Positions 47,924-55,861 of a stretch of DNA of 64,000 nucleotides are shown piece by piece. The notes below the pieces were generated by a model. That model had not been told where the DNA came from, did no database searches, and saw only the letters and a program-made list of their open reading frames with translations. The translations under genes were made by a program, and so were the position numbers. Position 1 is the stretch's first letter. Every line of letters begins with the position of its first letter. Source of the stretch: Prochlorococcus sp. AG-409-J16 (GTDB taxonomy: Bacteria; Cyanobacteriota; Cyanobacteriia; PCC-6307; Cyanobiaceae); assembly GCA_003215655.1 (NCBI GenBank), contig QCKB01000003.1, positions 124,001-188,000 on the forward strand. The letters run 5' to 3'.

Positions 47924-48547
47924 ATGAATGCGCGACTGAGTACAAGTTATAACCCCCTTTATCAGGCAAAGTTAGAAGAACCTGAGAATCAAAAGGAAGA
48001 ACTAACAACATCTCGGACTGAAACCTCTAGACCATCCCTGCATCTTGTCTCGCAAGAGGGGCAACTCCAAGTTCATACAGCTGCTTATAGAGGAAGTTTC
48101 TCTGTTGTTCTTAGTGAGGCACTTAGGTCGGCCGGTCTAGGTAGTCGAGTAATGGTCGCCCAATTCCTCAAGGGAGGTGTTAACCAAGGTCCAAATGGTT
48201 ACGTAAGACTATGTGGAACTCTTGAATGGCTTCGGCCAGACGTATCAGAATGCCTATCAAATCCTGTTAGTGATTCAGATAATGACTCAGAGTCTCAATC
48301 TTGCAAACAAGCCGTTCTAAATATCTGGGAAATTTGCAAAAATCGATTAATGGAGGGGAATATTGACCAACTGGTTCTTGATGAAGTTGGACTAGCAATT
48401 GCCCTTGGCTATATCCAAGAAAGCGACGTATTGGCTACTCTCGAAGAACGACCTGGCGCAGTAGACGTAATAATTACTGGCCCGTCTATCCCATCACGAA
48501 TTATTGACATGGCTGATCAGATCACAGAATTACGCTCCGGCTTCTGA
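47924..48547 (+). CDS. CobA/CobO/BtuR-like protein with a lost P-loop
   Basis: 207 residues. The fold of corrinoid adenosyltransferases is recognisable (GQLQVHTAAYRGSFSVVLS, AGLGSRVMVAQFLKGG, LDEVGLAIALGYI, VIITGPSIPSRIIDMADQITEL). However, where CobA has the nucleotide loop TGNGKGKTT, this sequence has TAAYRGSFS, with no GK(S/T). It therefore may not bind ATP in the usual way and its activity is uncertain. A polar Ser/Asn-rich insert sits mid-protein. It abuts dcd (1-bp overlap). Confidence 0.72.
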   Translation: MNARLSTSYNPLYQAKLEEPENQKEELTTSRTETSRPSLHLVSQEGQLQVHTAAYRGSFSVVLSEALRSAGLGSRVMVAQFLKGGVNQGPNGYVRLCGTLEWLRPDVSECLSNPVSDSDNDSESQSCKQAVLNIWEICKNRLMEGNIDQLVLDEVGLAIALGYIQESDVLATLEERPGAVDVIITGPSIPSRIIDMADQITELRSGF

Positions 48548-49140
48548 TGCTAAAAAACGACAGATGGATTAACGAACAGGCTGCTGAAGGGATGCTTGAA
48601 CCTTTTCAAGCAAGCTTGGTTCGTCATTTACAGCCTGAATCAAATGAACACCCAGTCCTGAGCTTTGGATGCTCTTCATATGGATATGACCTGCGACTTT
48701 CTTCAAAAGAATTCCTGATTTTCCGTCATGTTCCAGGCACAGTTATGAATCCGAAGAGATTTAACTCAGCCAACCTTGAACCAACCAAACTGCATAAAGA
48801 TAAAGACGGAGAGTATTTCATACTTCCTGCGCACTCATATGGATTGGGTGTTGCATTAGAAAAAATGAAAGTCCCTCCAAATATCACAGTAATTTGTCTT
48901 GGGAAAAGCACCTATGCACGACTTGGAATTATCGTAAACACCACTCCTGCTGAAGCGAGCTGGGAGGGACATCTAACTCTTGAGTTCAGCAATAGCTCAG
49001 GAGCGGATTGCAGAATTTATGCCAACGAAGGGATATGTCAATTGCTATTTTTCGAAGGTGATCCTTGTGATACAACTTATAGCGACCGACAAGGGAAATA
49101 CCAACATCAACCAGAGCGCGTAACACTCGCAAGAATCTAA
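48547..49140 (+). CDS. dcd: dCTP deaminase
   Basis: 197 residues. SSYGYDLRLSS, LGKSTYARLGI, VNTTPAEASWEGHLTLEFSN and CQLLFFEGD are the dUTPase/Dcd-fold motifs; the A-(E)-PAEASWEG loop is Dcd-like. It makes dUTP from dCTP, the source of dUMP for thymidylate. Its start overlaps the stop of the CobA-like gene, and thyX lies just downstream, so the two serve dTMP synthesis. Confidence 0.94.
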   Translation: MLKNDRWINEQAAEGMLEPFQASLVRHLQPESNEHPVLSFGCSSYGYDLRLSSKEFLIFRHVPGTVMNPKRFNSANLEPTKLHKDKDGEYFILPAHSYGLGVALEKMKVPPNITVICLGKSTYARLGIIVNTTPAEASWEGHLTLEFSNSSGADCRIYANEGICQLLFFEGDPCDTTYSDRQGKYQHQPERVTLARI

Positions 49141-49277
49141 ATTGCCCCTCAAGAAATTAAGGCTAAATAAATCTTTTTATATAATTCAAATTAACAGTAA
49201 AATAAGAAGTTAAAAACGAAATCTTAATCATATTAGCAATAAAATCCATGCTAAGATGAATAAAATTATAGATTAGA

Positions 49278-49913
49278 ATGAGCAACGTAAAGCTAGTCGT
49301 CTCAACACCTGAAGCAGAAAAAATGATGGCTTATGTGGCGAGGGTCAGCAATCCGAAGAATCAGGCAAATGAAGACTTCTCTGGGCTTATTAAATATTGC
49401 ATTAAAAATCAGCATTGGAGTGTTTTTGAACAGGCATTTATGACCCTAGAGATTGAAATAAGTAGAGGTATTGCCGCACAGATTCTCCGGCACAGATCCT
49501 TTACCTTTCAAGAGTTTTCTCAACGTTATGCCGACAGCACACAACTAGGCGAGATACCACTACCTGAATTACGTAGACAAGACTCAAAGAATCGTCAGAA
49601 CTCTATCGATGATTTACCACAAGAATTAAAAAATTCCTTTCAACAAAAAATAAAACGACAATTTGACGAATCGATTTCATTATATGAATCAATGCTGGAA
49701 GCTGGTATTGCAAAAGAATGTGCAAGATTTGTTTTACCTCTTTCGACAATGACCAGGATCTACATGACCGGGTCATGTAGATCCTGGATTCATTATATAA
49801 ACTTAAGGTCAGGCCATGGAACGCAAAAAGAGCATATGGAAATAGCCAATGAATGTAAAAAAATCTTCTGCAAAGTCTTCCCGGTTGTATCTCAATCCTT
49901 AGAGTGGGAATAA
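49278..49913 (+). CDS. thyX: FAD-dependent thymidylate synthase ThyX
   Basis: 211 residues. The ThyX motif RHRSFTFQEFSQRY is present near residues 75-88, and MTRIYMTGSCRSWIHYINLR completes the conserved core. It makes dTMP from dUMP with FAD, replacing ThyA. The coding sequence contains a perfect 35-nt palindrome (49753-49787) over the TRIYMTGSCRSW codons. It follows dcd after 137 bp of AT-rich DNA with no gene. Confidence 0.96.
   Translation: MSNVKLVVSTPEAEKMMAYVARVSNPKNQANEDFSGLIKYCIKNQHWSVFEQAFMTLEIEISRGIAAQILRHRSFTFQEFSQRYADSTQLGEIPLPELRRQDSKNRQNSIDDLPQELKNSFQQKIKRQFDESISLYESMLEAGIAKECARFVLPLSTMTRIYMTGSCRSWIHYINLRSGHGTQKEHMEIANECKKIFCKVFPVVSQSLEWE
49753..49787. repeat. Perfect 35-nt palindrome inside thyX
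   Basis: Arms of 17 bp (49753-49769 and 49771-49787; CCAGGATCTACATGACC) are exact reverse complements around a single G. It lies wholly within codons for conserved residues of ThyX, so the protein is not disturbed. In mRNA it would form a very stable hairpin. Confidence 0.95.
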
Positions 49914-49943
49914 TTACCAATTTAGTTTAAAGATAATCATTAA

Positions 49944-50516
49944 TTAACCGTGGCTTCTTGGCATTGCTTCTAAAAGCTTTGATCCCTTGCTCTGTTTATA
50001 CAAGCCATTAATAGAATTCAATTGAGTAGAAGGACCTGGTCCGAATAAATCTGGAATATTCCTATCATTTATAAGTGCATCTGAAATTTCTAAAAGTTGT
50101 TCACCTTTTAGAACTCCTATTGATTTACCCTTGTAATCACCATTAGCTCCAAAAAAGTTCAACTGTGGTATTCCATTAACTTGATATTGATCAATTAAAT
50201 CCTGCCACCTTTGATTATCTACATTTAATAGAACAACATCCAAACGATTCTCATATTTCTTTTCCATTTGAATCATATCTGGTGTCATTGATTTGCAAGC
50301 TTCACACCAATCAGCATAGAACTCAAATACTGTTGGTTGCCCATTCCACAAGGCAATCTCTGGATCTAAAGATCGTCTAGCCAAGCTGTCTAAGGATTGA
50401 TCAGCATTAAAGCCTCCGCGCAATACAAATAATGCAAAAGCCAAGACCAAGCTTATTGCGAGGAAAAAGAAACTCATTGCTTTGCCTAATACTGGATCTT
50501 CTGATTTGCTTGCCAT
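49944..50516 (-). CDS. Thioredoxin-like membrane protein (TxlA/HCF164 type)
   Basis: 190 residues. One N-terminal membrane helix (about 11-33, AMSFFFLAISLVLAFALFVL) then a thioredoxin domain with WCEAC in FYADWCEACKSM and a cis-Pro region VNGIPQLNFFG. TxlA/HCF164 supplies reducing power across the thylakoid membrane for cytochrome b6f assembly. Catalytic Cys pair is intact. Convergent with thyX. Confidence 0.9.
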   Translation of the reverse strand: MASKSEDPVLGKAMSFFFLAISLVLAFALFVLRGGFNADQSLDSLARRSLDPEIALWNGQPTVFEFYADWCEACKSMTPDMIQMEKKYENRLDVVLLNVDNQRWQDLIDQYQVNGIPQLNFFGANGDYKGKSIGVLKGEQLLEISDALINDRNIPDLFGPGPSTQLNSINGLYKQSKGSKLLEAMPRSHG

Positions 50517-50647
50517 ACTTATGAGTAGCCTGTTTACTTTCTAATTGAATTTTATCTAATGATAATTCGAATAAGATAATAATTTACTTCCTATAACTAA
50601 AATAAAGTTCAATTGACCTGAAGTTTTTTATAAATAAACTTCCAAGC

Positions 50648-52753
50648 CTAATTTCCCACTGAACAAAAATCCTTGTCCAAGTTCAAATAACTCCAAAAAT
50701 TACCAAGCACTTTCTTGACATAGAAACGAGTTTCTGGATAAGGGATGGTCTCTACCCAAAGCTCTGGATCCGAATAAAGATCTGACGAAATCCAACGAGA
50801 AACAACTCTTGGCCCTGCATTATAACTAGCAATAGTCAAGAATGAGTTCTCCTCCCAAGACTCCAATAGATGGGCTAAATAACGACCCCCTAGTAATAGA
50901 TTCAATTCAGGGTCCACCAGTTGATAATGAGTTAATGAGGTTGATGAAAAATCCTGGGCTGTTTGATACATAAGCTGCATTAAGCCTATAGCTCCGGCGT
51001 TAGAGATAACGGCTTCAGAAAATCTCGACTCCTGCTTGACTACTGCTAAAAGTAATTCTTTAGCTACACCAGTTTCTTGGCTTGCCTTCTTTATTTCTGA
51101 GATAAAACGATAGGGATATTGACTTAAGTGGACAACTTTTTGCTTCTCACAATCCTTTGGAATCAAGCCAAGACTAACTTCCCGAAGCTTCCTTAATCCA
51201 GTCCACTCATCTCCAACAGCAACCCTTAAACGACCTTCAACTAAAGCCTCTTGAAAATCATATTTTTCTTGTTTTGAACTGTTTATATGGAAACTACGCC
51301 AGCTTTCCCATGCCTCTTTGAAAAGCCCCAACCGCCAAAGATTATTTACCAAAGAATATTTGCTCTGAAGCTCATCCCAGCCGAGATTACTATACGAAAA
51401 ATCATCTTCATTCGATCTTTTAAGAGAAAGAGCATCTATTTCCCCAAGTCTCACAGAGGCTCTCCATGAGTAATAACCTGAGGGATATGAATGAAGAAGC
51501 CTTCTCCAAATTCTTTCTGCCTCAATATTTCTACCCTGCTTTAAAGCAGTAAAACCTAACCAAAAAAGTTGCCTAGAAGCAAAAGGTGTAGAAAGTTTTT
51601 CACTAGAAATGCTATTAAGCAATGTCTCAGCATAATTCCATTTTTTCTTAATCAGAGCCTCCCTAGCAAGGTCCCATTGCAACTGCCATATATCAGGATG
51701 CTCGGGCCAAAGTTTAAAAATAATTTGTGGGTCCTTAATTATTTTAATACGTACCTTTGCCGCTGCAATACTAGGTGAATTATTAATAAGTTCCTGAGGC
51801 AATTTCTCCAGAAAATCTTCTCGAAATTGATAGGGCTTACTAAGTAAGCTTAAAGCCTTTTTAGTTTCAATAGAATTTGAGTATCTTTGTGCTAAAAAAA
51901 GCAGAAAATCCTCTCCTTTTTTCCTCTCATCTTCATTTCCCTGAAGCAAAGACTTACCTATTAAAAATAAAAGTTCTGGATCATTAGGCTTGTCTCTCAA
52001 GCAATTCAATGCAGAATCTGAGTCTCCAAGCTTTGCTAAACCAATTGCCAACCACTTGCGTTCCAAGACTGATGCATTTGCTAAGGAGGAAGAGGCACAA
52101 GCATTCCGCAAAACATTATCAGCACCATACCAACGCTCGCCCCAGCGAGCTAAATGCAAGGCTGCTTTAAAAAAGTTACCTTCACTTCTAAATAGTTCTA
52201 AAGCACTTGCCAGCGCTGCTGGATGTGATGGTTGAGTCAAAAGCAACTCTTCCCTGAGTTCTGATCTTTCGCGGCCTAATGTGTAATAAGCGTCAGCACT
52301 TGCTGCTGAATAAGGGAAACGTTTAAGCAACATCTCCCAAGCATTCTTTGAAACATTTATCTCTCCTATTCTTGCAGCATTCTGCGCCTGTAATTTCAAT
52401 ACAACTGCCGCCATTGGACTATCACCCCAACCTTGAGAAGCAAGAAGCCTCTTTAATCTTCTTGGTGACTGCATAGACTTACTAGCTAGAATTAATGCGG
52501 CCTCACGACGCCTAACCGGATCAATAGATCTCCGATAAAATTCCCATAGCTTTCTCTCTGATAAACCAGAATTTAATTGTCCTTGTCTCACTCTTACTAG
52601 TTCCTGGCTGCCAAGTATTAATAATAGGCTTATTAATGGGATAAGTGATAAAAAAAGAGGTGCAATAGGAAATTTTCTTTTAGCAATAAAAATCTTTATC
52701 TGTTTAATTCTATTAGTTAATAAGAGTTTATCAATATATAATATAGTCCACAT
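50648..52753 (-). CDS. slt: Soluble lytic murein transglycosylase (Slt70-like)
   Basis: 701 residues. N-terminal hydrophobic helix (about 31-50) then a long helical, TPR/Slt-U-like superhelix and a C-terminal lysozyme-like SLT domain: LLAVVKQESRFSEAVISNAGAIGLMQLM (catalytic Glu in KQESRF), YLAHLLESW, ASYNAGPRVV, and VETIPYPETRFYVKKVL. It cleaves peptidoglycan to 1,6-anhydromuropeptides in the periplasm during remodelling. The ORF start is near a run of AT-rich DNA. Confidence 0.93.
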   Translation of the reverse strand: MWTILYIDKLLLTNRIKQIKIFIAKRKFPIAPLFLSLIPLISLLLILGSQELVRVRQGQLNSGLSERKLWEFYRRSIDPVRRREAALILASKSMQSPRRLKRLLASQGWGDSPMAAVVLKLQAQNAARIGEINVSKNAWEMLLKRFPYSAASADAYYTLGRERSELREELLLTQPSHPAALASALELFRSEGNFFKAALHLARWGERWYGADNVLRNACASSSLANASVLERKWLAIGLAKLGDSDSALNCLRDKPNDPELLFLIGKSLLQGNEDERKKGEDFLLFLAQRYSNSIETKKALSLLSKPYQFREDFLEKLPQELINNSPSIAAAKVRIKIIKDPQIIFKLWPEHPDIWQLQWDLAREALIKKKWNYAETLLNSISSEKLSTPFASRQLFWLGFTALKQGRNIEAERIWRRLLHSYPSGYYSWRASVRLGEIDALSLKRSNEDDFSYSNLGWDELQSKYSLVNNLWRLGLFKEAWESWRSFHINSSKQEKYDFQEALVEGRLRVAVGDEWTGLRKLREVSLGLIPKDCEKQKVVHLSQYPYRFISEIKKASQETGVAKELLLAVVKQESRFSEAVISNAGAIGLMQLMYQTAQDFSSTSLTHYQLVDPELNLLLGGRYLAHLLESWEENSFLTIASYNAGPRVVSRWISSDLYSDPELWVETIPYPETRFYVKKVLGNFWSYLNLDKDFCSVGN

Positions 52754-52918
52754 TTTTCATTGAAAAGTATAAGGAAAAAATAATGGATTCATAAATTTCA
52801 AAGGAGATGCGCCTGTGCTTTATCAATTGAAGAATTTTAAGCAAATCAACCCCAAAATGGTTTTTAGCTTGAGCTTCGAACTGTCGCCCTATAAGATTTG
52901 GGCACTTTTAAGACCTGA

Positions 52919-54319
52919 ATGGTCACTGCTACAAACTTTCCAACTGAAGCCCCACTGGGATCGAGCAATACAAGTTTCGGGACTGACGGCATAAGAGGGC
53001 GCGTAAATACCGTGCTCACACCATCTATTGCAAAGCAAGTGGGCTTTTGGTCTGGTCAAGTGCTTATTGGAGACGGACCAGTAGTCATAGGAAAAGACTC
53101 AAGAGTTAGTGGAGACATGCTTACTGCAGCATTGACTGCAGGCCTTAATGCTGCGGGGAAGGAAGTCTGGAACATAGGACTTTGCCCAACTCCTGCAATC
53201 CCTTTCATTATCAGGAAATTAAACGCAACTGGTGGCTTAATGATTTCCGCTAGTCACAATCCACCTGAAGACAATGGCATCAAAATATTCAACACCAATG
53301 GCGTCAAACTGAATTCTGAACAACAAAAGACCATAGAACTAGGATTAAGAGGTCAGATAATCAAAGGTGATTTCCATACAGAAACACAATCTTTTGGAAA
53401 GTCATTTCAACGACCAGAGCTTTTAAACCACTACACAAATAATCATTTAGAAAATTTTCAGGGTGCCTCTTTCAAAGGGATTCCAATAGTTTTAGATCTC
53501 TGTTGGGGATCAGCAACTGCATGCAGCGCAAAAGTATTTGAAGCTCTTGGAGCTGACCTAACAATCCTCCATGGTGAACCTATTGGAGAACGAATCAACC
53601 TGAAATGTGGCTCAACAGATTTAAGCCTTTTAAAGAAGGCTGTATTAGAAAAAAAAGCTGAAATGGGTTTTGCATTCGACGGTGATGCTGACAGAGTCCT
53701 AGCGATTGACAGGCAAGGCCGCATAGTTGATGGAGACCACATCCTTTTTCTTTTGGGGAGTCATCTGCAAGAAAGAGATGCGCTACCGAACAACATGATT
53801 GTGGCAACAGTTATGTCCAACCTTGGGTTTGAACGTTCATGGATAGACCGGGGAGGAGTTCTAAAAAGAACCCCAGTAGGTGATCAGCATGTACATGAAG
53901 CAATGATTCAGACAGGCTCTGCTCTTGGGGGAGAGCAATCAGGCCATATCCTTATGGCAGACAATCAATTGTGCGGGGATGGACTTCTTACCGCTCTTAA
54001 GATTGCCACCCTATGTAAAGAGCGAAAACAATCACTCGCGGATTGGATGAACAAAAGTTTTAAGCCTTATCCTCAAAAACTGGTAAACATTTCAATTCCT
54101 GATAACCAAGTTCGCAAAGAGTGGAAAGATTGTGAACCCTTTCATGAAGCTATTTCAAACGCAGAAACAGCAATGGGAAATCATGGACGTGTACTTGTTA
54201 GGGCAAGCGGGACAGAACCTCTGCTTAGAGTGATGGTTGAAGCCTCAGACCCCAAAGCAGTAGAGAGTTGGACCAATCAACTTGCTAACTTAGCCGAAGA
54301 GCATCTGAATGCAGCATAA
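52919..54319 (+). CDS. glmM: Phosphoglucosamine mutase
   Basis: 466 residues. SFGTDGIRGRVN start, phosphoserine loop MISASHNPPEDNGIKIF, metal loop FAFDGDADRVLAID, GGEQSGHIL and VRASGTEPLLRVMVE. These favour GlmM over other phosphohexomutases (DGIRG, EQSGH). It converts glucosamine 6- to 1-phosphate for UDP-GlcNAc and hence peptidoglycan and LPS. Divergent from slt, a cell-wall enzyme. Confidence 0.95.
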   Translation: MVTATNFPTEAPLGSSNTSFGTDGIRGRVNTVLTPSIAKQVGFWSGQVLIGDGPVVIGKDSRVSGDMLTAALTAGLNAAGKEVWNIGLCPTPAIPFIIRKLNATGGLMISASHNPPEDNGIKIFNTNGVKLNSEQQKTIELGLRGQIIKGDFHTETQSFGKSFQRPELLNHYTNNHLENFQGASFKGIPIVLDLCWGSATACSAKVFEALGADLTILHGEPIGERINLKCGSTDLSLLKKAVLEKKAEMGFAFDGDADRVLAIDRQGRIVDGDHILFLLGSHLQERDALPNNMIVATVMSNLGFERSWIDRGGVLKRTPVGDQHVHEAMIQTGSALGGEQSGHILMADNQLCGDGLLTALKIATLCKERKQSLADWMNKSFKPYPQKLVNISIPDNQVRKEWKDCEPFHEAISNAETAMGNHGRVLVRASGTEPLLRVMVEASDPKAVESWTNQLANLAEEHLNAA

Positions 54320-54402
54320 GGCGAATATCAAATATTCATGCGATAGCCAGCAGGGAGACTTATTACAGATTGATCCAAATTAATTGGATTAATATTTTAT
54401 TT

Positions 54403-55056
54403 CTAAGTGAACCTATTAGTTGCAACATTTTGATTCCTAATATAAAGCAATCGATATATAGTTAAATATTGACTTTCGGCATAGATCTCTCTTTCTGTCT
54501 TAACACTAAAAGGGCTCGAATTCAAACAGGAATGTTTTTGCGATTCAGATAAATCAAAACAATTACTTATCTTAATTACTTCTATCATGTTTTGCATAAC
54601 TGACTGAATATCAGTTTGAACAAATAATTCCCTACCTGGTTGCATTGACTTACCCAATGCAATCAATAAAGAAGGTTGAATTACACTCCTTTTTCTATGA
54701 CGCTGCTTAAACCAAGGATCAGGAAATTGTATCGAAACTCTTTGAAGTTGATCTGTCTTTAAGGATTCTAACCAATTCTTTAAGCTCACATTCGCATTAC
54801 AAAACAAAAAACAAACGTTGAATAATTCGCACAGTTCTCTATCCCTATTAGCTGCTTCTACCAGCCTAAGGCGAATCTCTACTCCAAGGTGATTCCAATC
54901 CTTTTGTATATTCGCTAAATCCATTAAAAATTTCCCCCTAGCCGAGCCAATATCTAGATGAATGGGAAGGTCTGGATCTTCAAACAAATCATCTGGCCCA
55001 GGAAGGTCTCTAGGCAACTGAAAGTAACGACTAAGGGGATTAACGTGCTGCCTCAC
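54403..55056 (-). CDS. trmB: tRNA (guanine-N7-)-methyltransferase
   Basis: 217 residues. The SAM-binding start LDIGSARGKFLMDLA, GVEIRLRLVEAANR, QFPDPWFKQRHRKRSV and LFVQTDIQSVM are typical TrmB motifs. It forms m7G46 in tRNA. Between its start and the DUF3177 gene lies a 193-base divergent region with no further gene that I can see. Confidence 0.95.
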   Translation of the reverse strand: MRQHVNPLSRYFQLPRDLPGPDDLFEDPDLPIHLDIGSARGKFLMDLANIQKDWNHLGVEIRLRLVEAANRDRELCELFNVCFLFCNANVSLKNWLESLKTDQLQRVSIQFPDPWFKQRHRKRSVIQPSLLIALGKSMQPGRELFVQTDIQSVMQNMIEVIKISNCFDLSESQKHSCLNSSPFSVKTEREIYAESQYLTIYRLLYIRNQNVATNRFT

Positions 55057-55249
55057 TCTGTCAATCCTTTACTTAGTTGCCTTGAATCATCACTACAGTC
55101 ACAACAAAACCTAGGGCCATGAAATCGGAAATTACATCGCATTAGTCCTATCTCAATAGCTAAAAAAAAAGAGGTTCATAAATTAGACCTTATCAAAACC
55201 AATAAAGAGTGAAGTGCAATTGATAAAGTCACACTATCGAAATTAACTA

Positions 55250-55861
55250 GTGGCTGAACTTCCTTATCGCTCCCTTGTATGGTTGACCTATCGACTAGGT
55301 GCAACATTTGCAGTTGGTCTTCCCCTAGTACTTCTGATATGGGCAACTTTACGTAAAGAAGCCTCCATGGTGAGACTTCTGATTATCTACTGGAAGATCT
55401 CAAGCCTTCTAGCGATAAGCATTCTCCTTCTTACAGATCAAAAGCCAATCGGATTTATAACGATATTCATTTCACCACTACTAATGATCACATCAGTCTG
55501 GTTCTGGGTAGATCTAAATGAAGAACTGGCTGATCTACCACCTTGGCGCCCCCTACCATTAACAGTAAGGCTTTGGAGATGGGCCTTGAGCAGTTTTGGA
55601 GTTTTGTCGTTAGCCATAAGCTCCGTAACCCTCCCATGCCTCAAAGGACTCGCAGGTGATAATTGCCAGGCCTGGATTGAAGCCCCAATGAAATTACATA
55701 TCTTTGTAGAAAGAATTTTTAATTTCTTATTTGGAGGGCAATGGACTGAATCTGTAGCAGCATTTATTGGATACGTAGCATTAATCGCTTATATCGTTGG
55801 ACTAATACAATGGCTTCTACTTCGCTTCCCTCGCCAAGGGCGGATTGCTGGAGAGTTTTAA
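55250..55861 (+). CDS. DUF3177-family cyanobacterial membrane protein
   Basis: 203 residues with about five membrane helices: [80 protein letters not shown] and [37 protein letters not shown] is a conserved mid loop. Matches DUF3177, function unknown. Its stop overlaps the tail of ileS by 4 bp on the other strand. Confidence 0.83.
   Translation: MAELPYRSLVWLTYRLGATFAVGLPLVLLIWATLRKEASMVRLLIIYWKISSLLAISILLLTDQKPIGFITIFISPLLMITSVWFWVDLNEELADLPPWRPLPLTVRLWRWALSSFGVLSLAISSVTLPCLKGLAGDNCQAWIEAPMKLHIFVERIFNFLFGGQWTESVAAFIGYVALIAYIVGLIQWLLLRFPRQGRIAGEF

Noticed and set aside
49603-49920. 105-codon frame antisense to thyX
   Set aside because: Its apparent internal repeat of MTRxxRSW comes from the thyX palindrome read on the other strand, not from a real gene.
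14848-54319. Two phosphohexomutase genes as a duplication
   Set aside because: They differ in the DGWRG/DGIRG, EESGG/EQSGH and metal-loop motifs, so they are long-separated paralogues rather than a recent copy.
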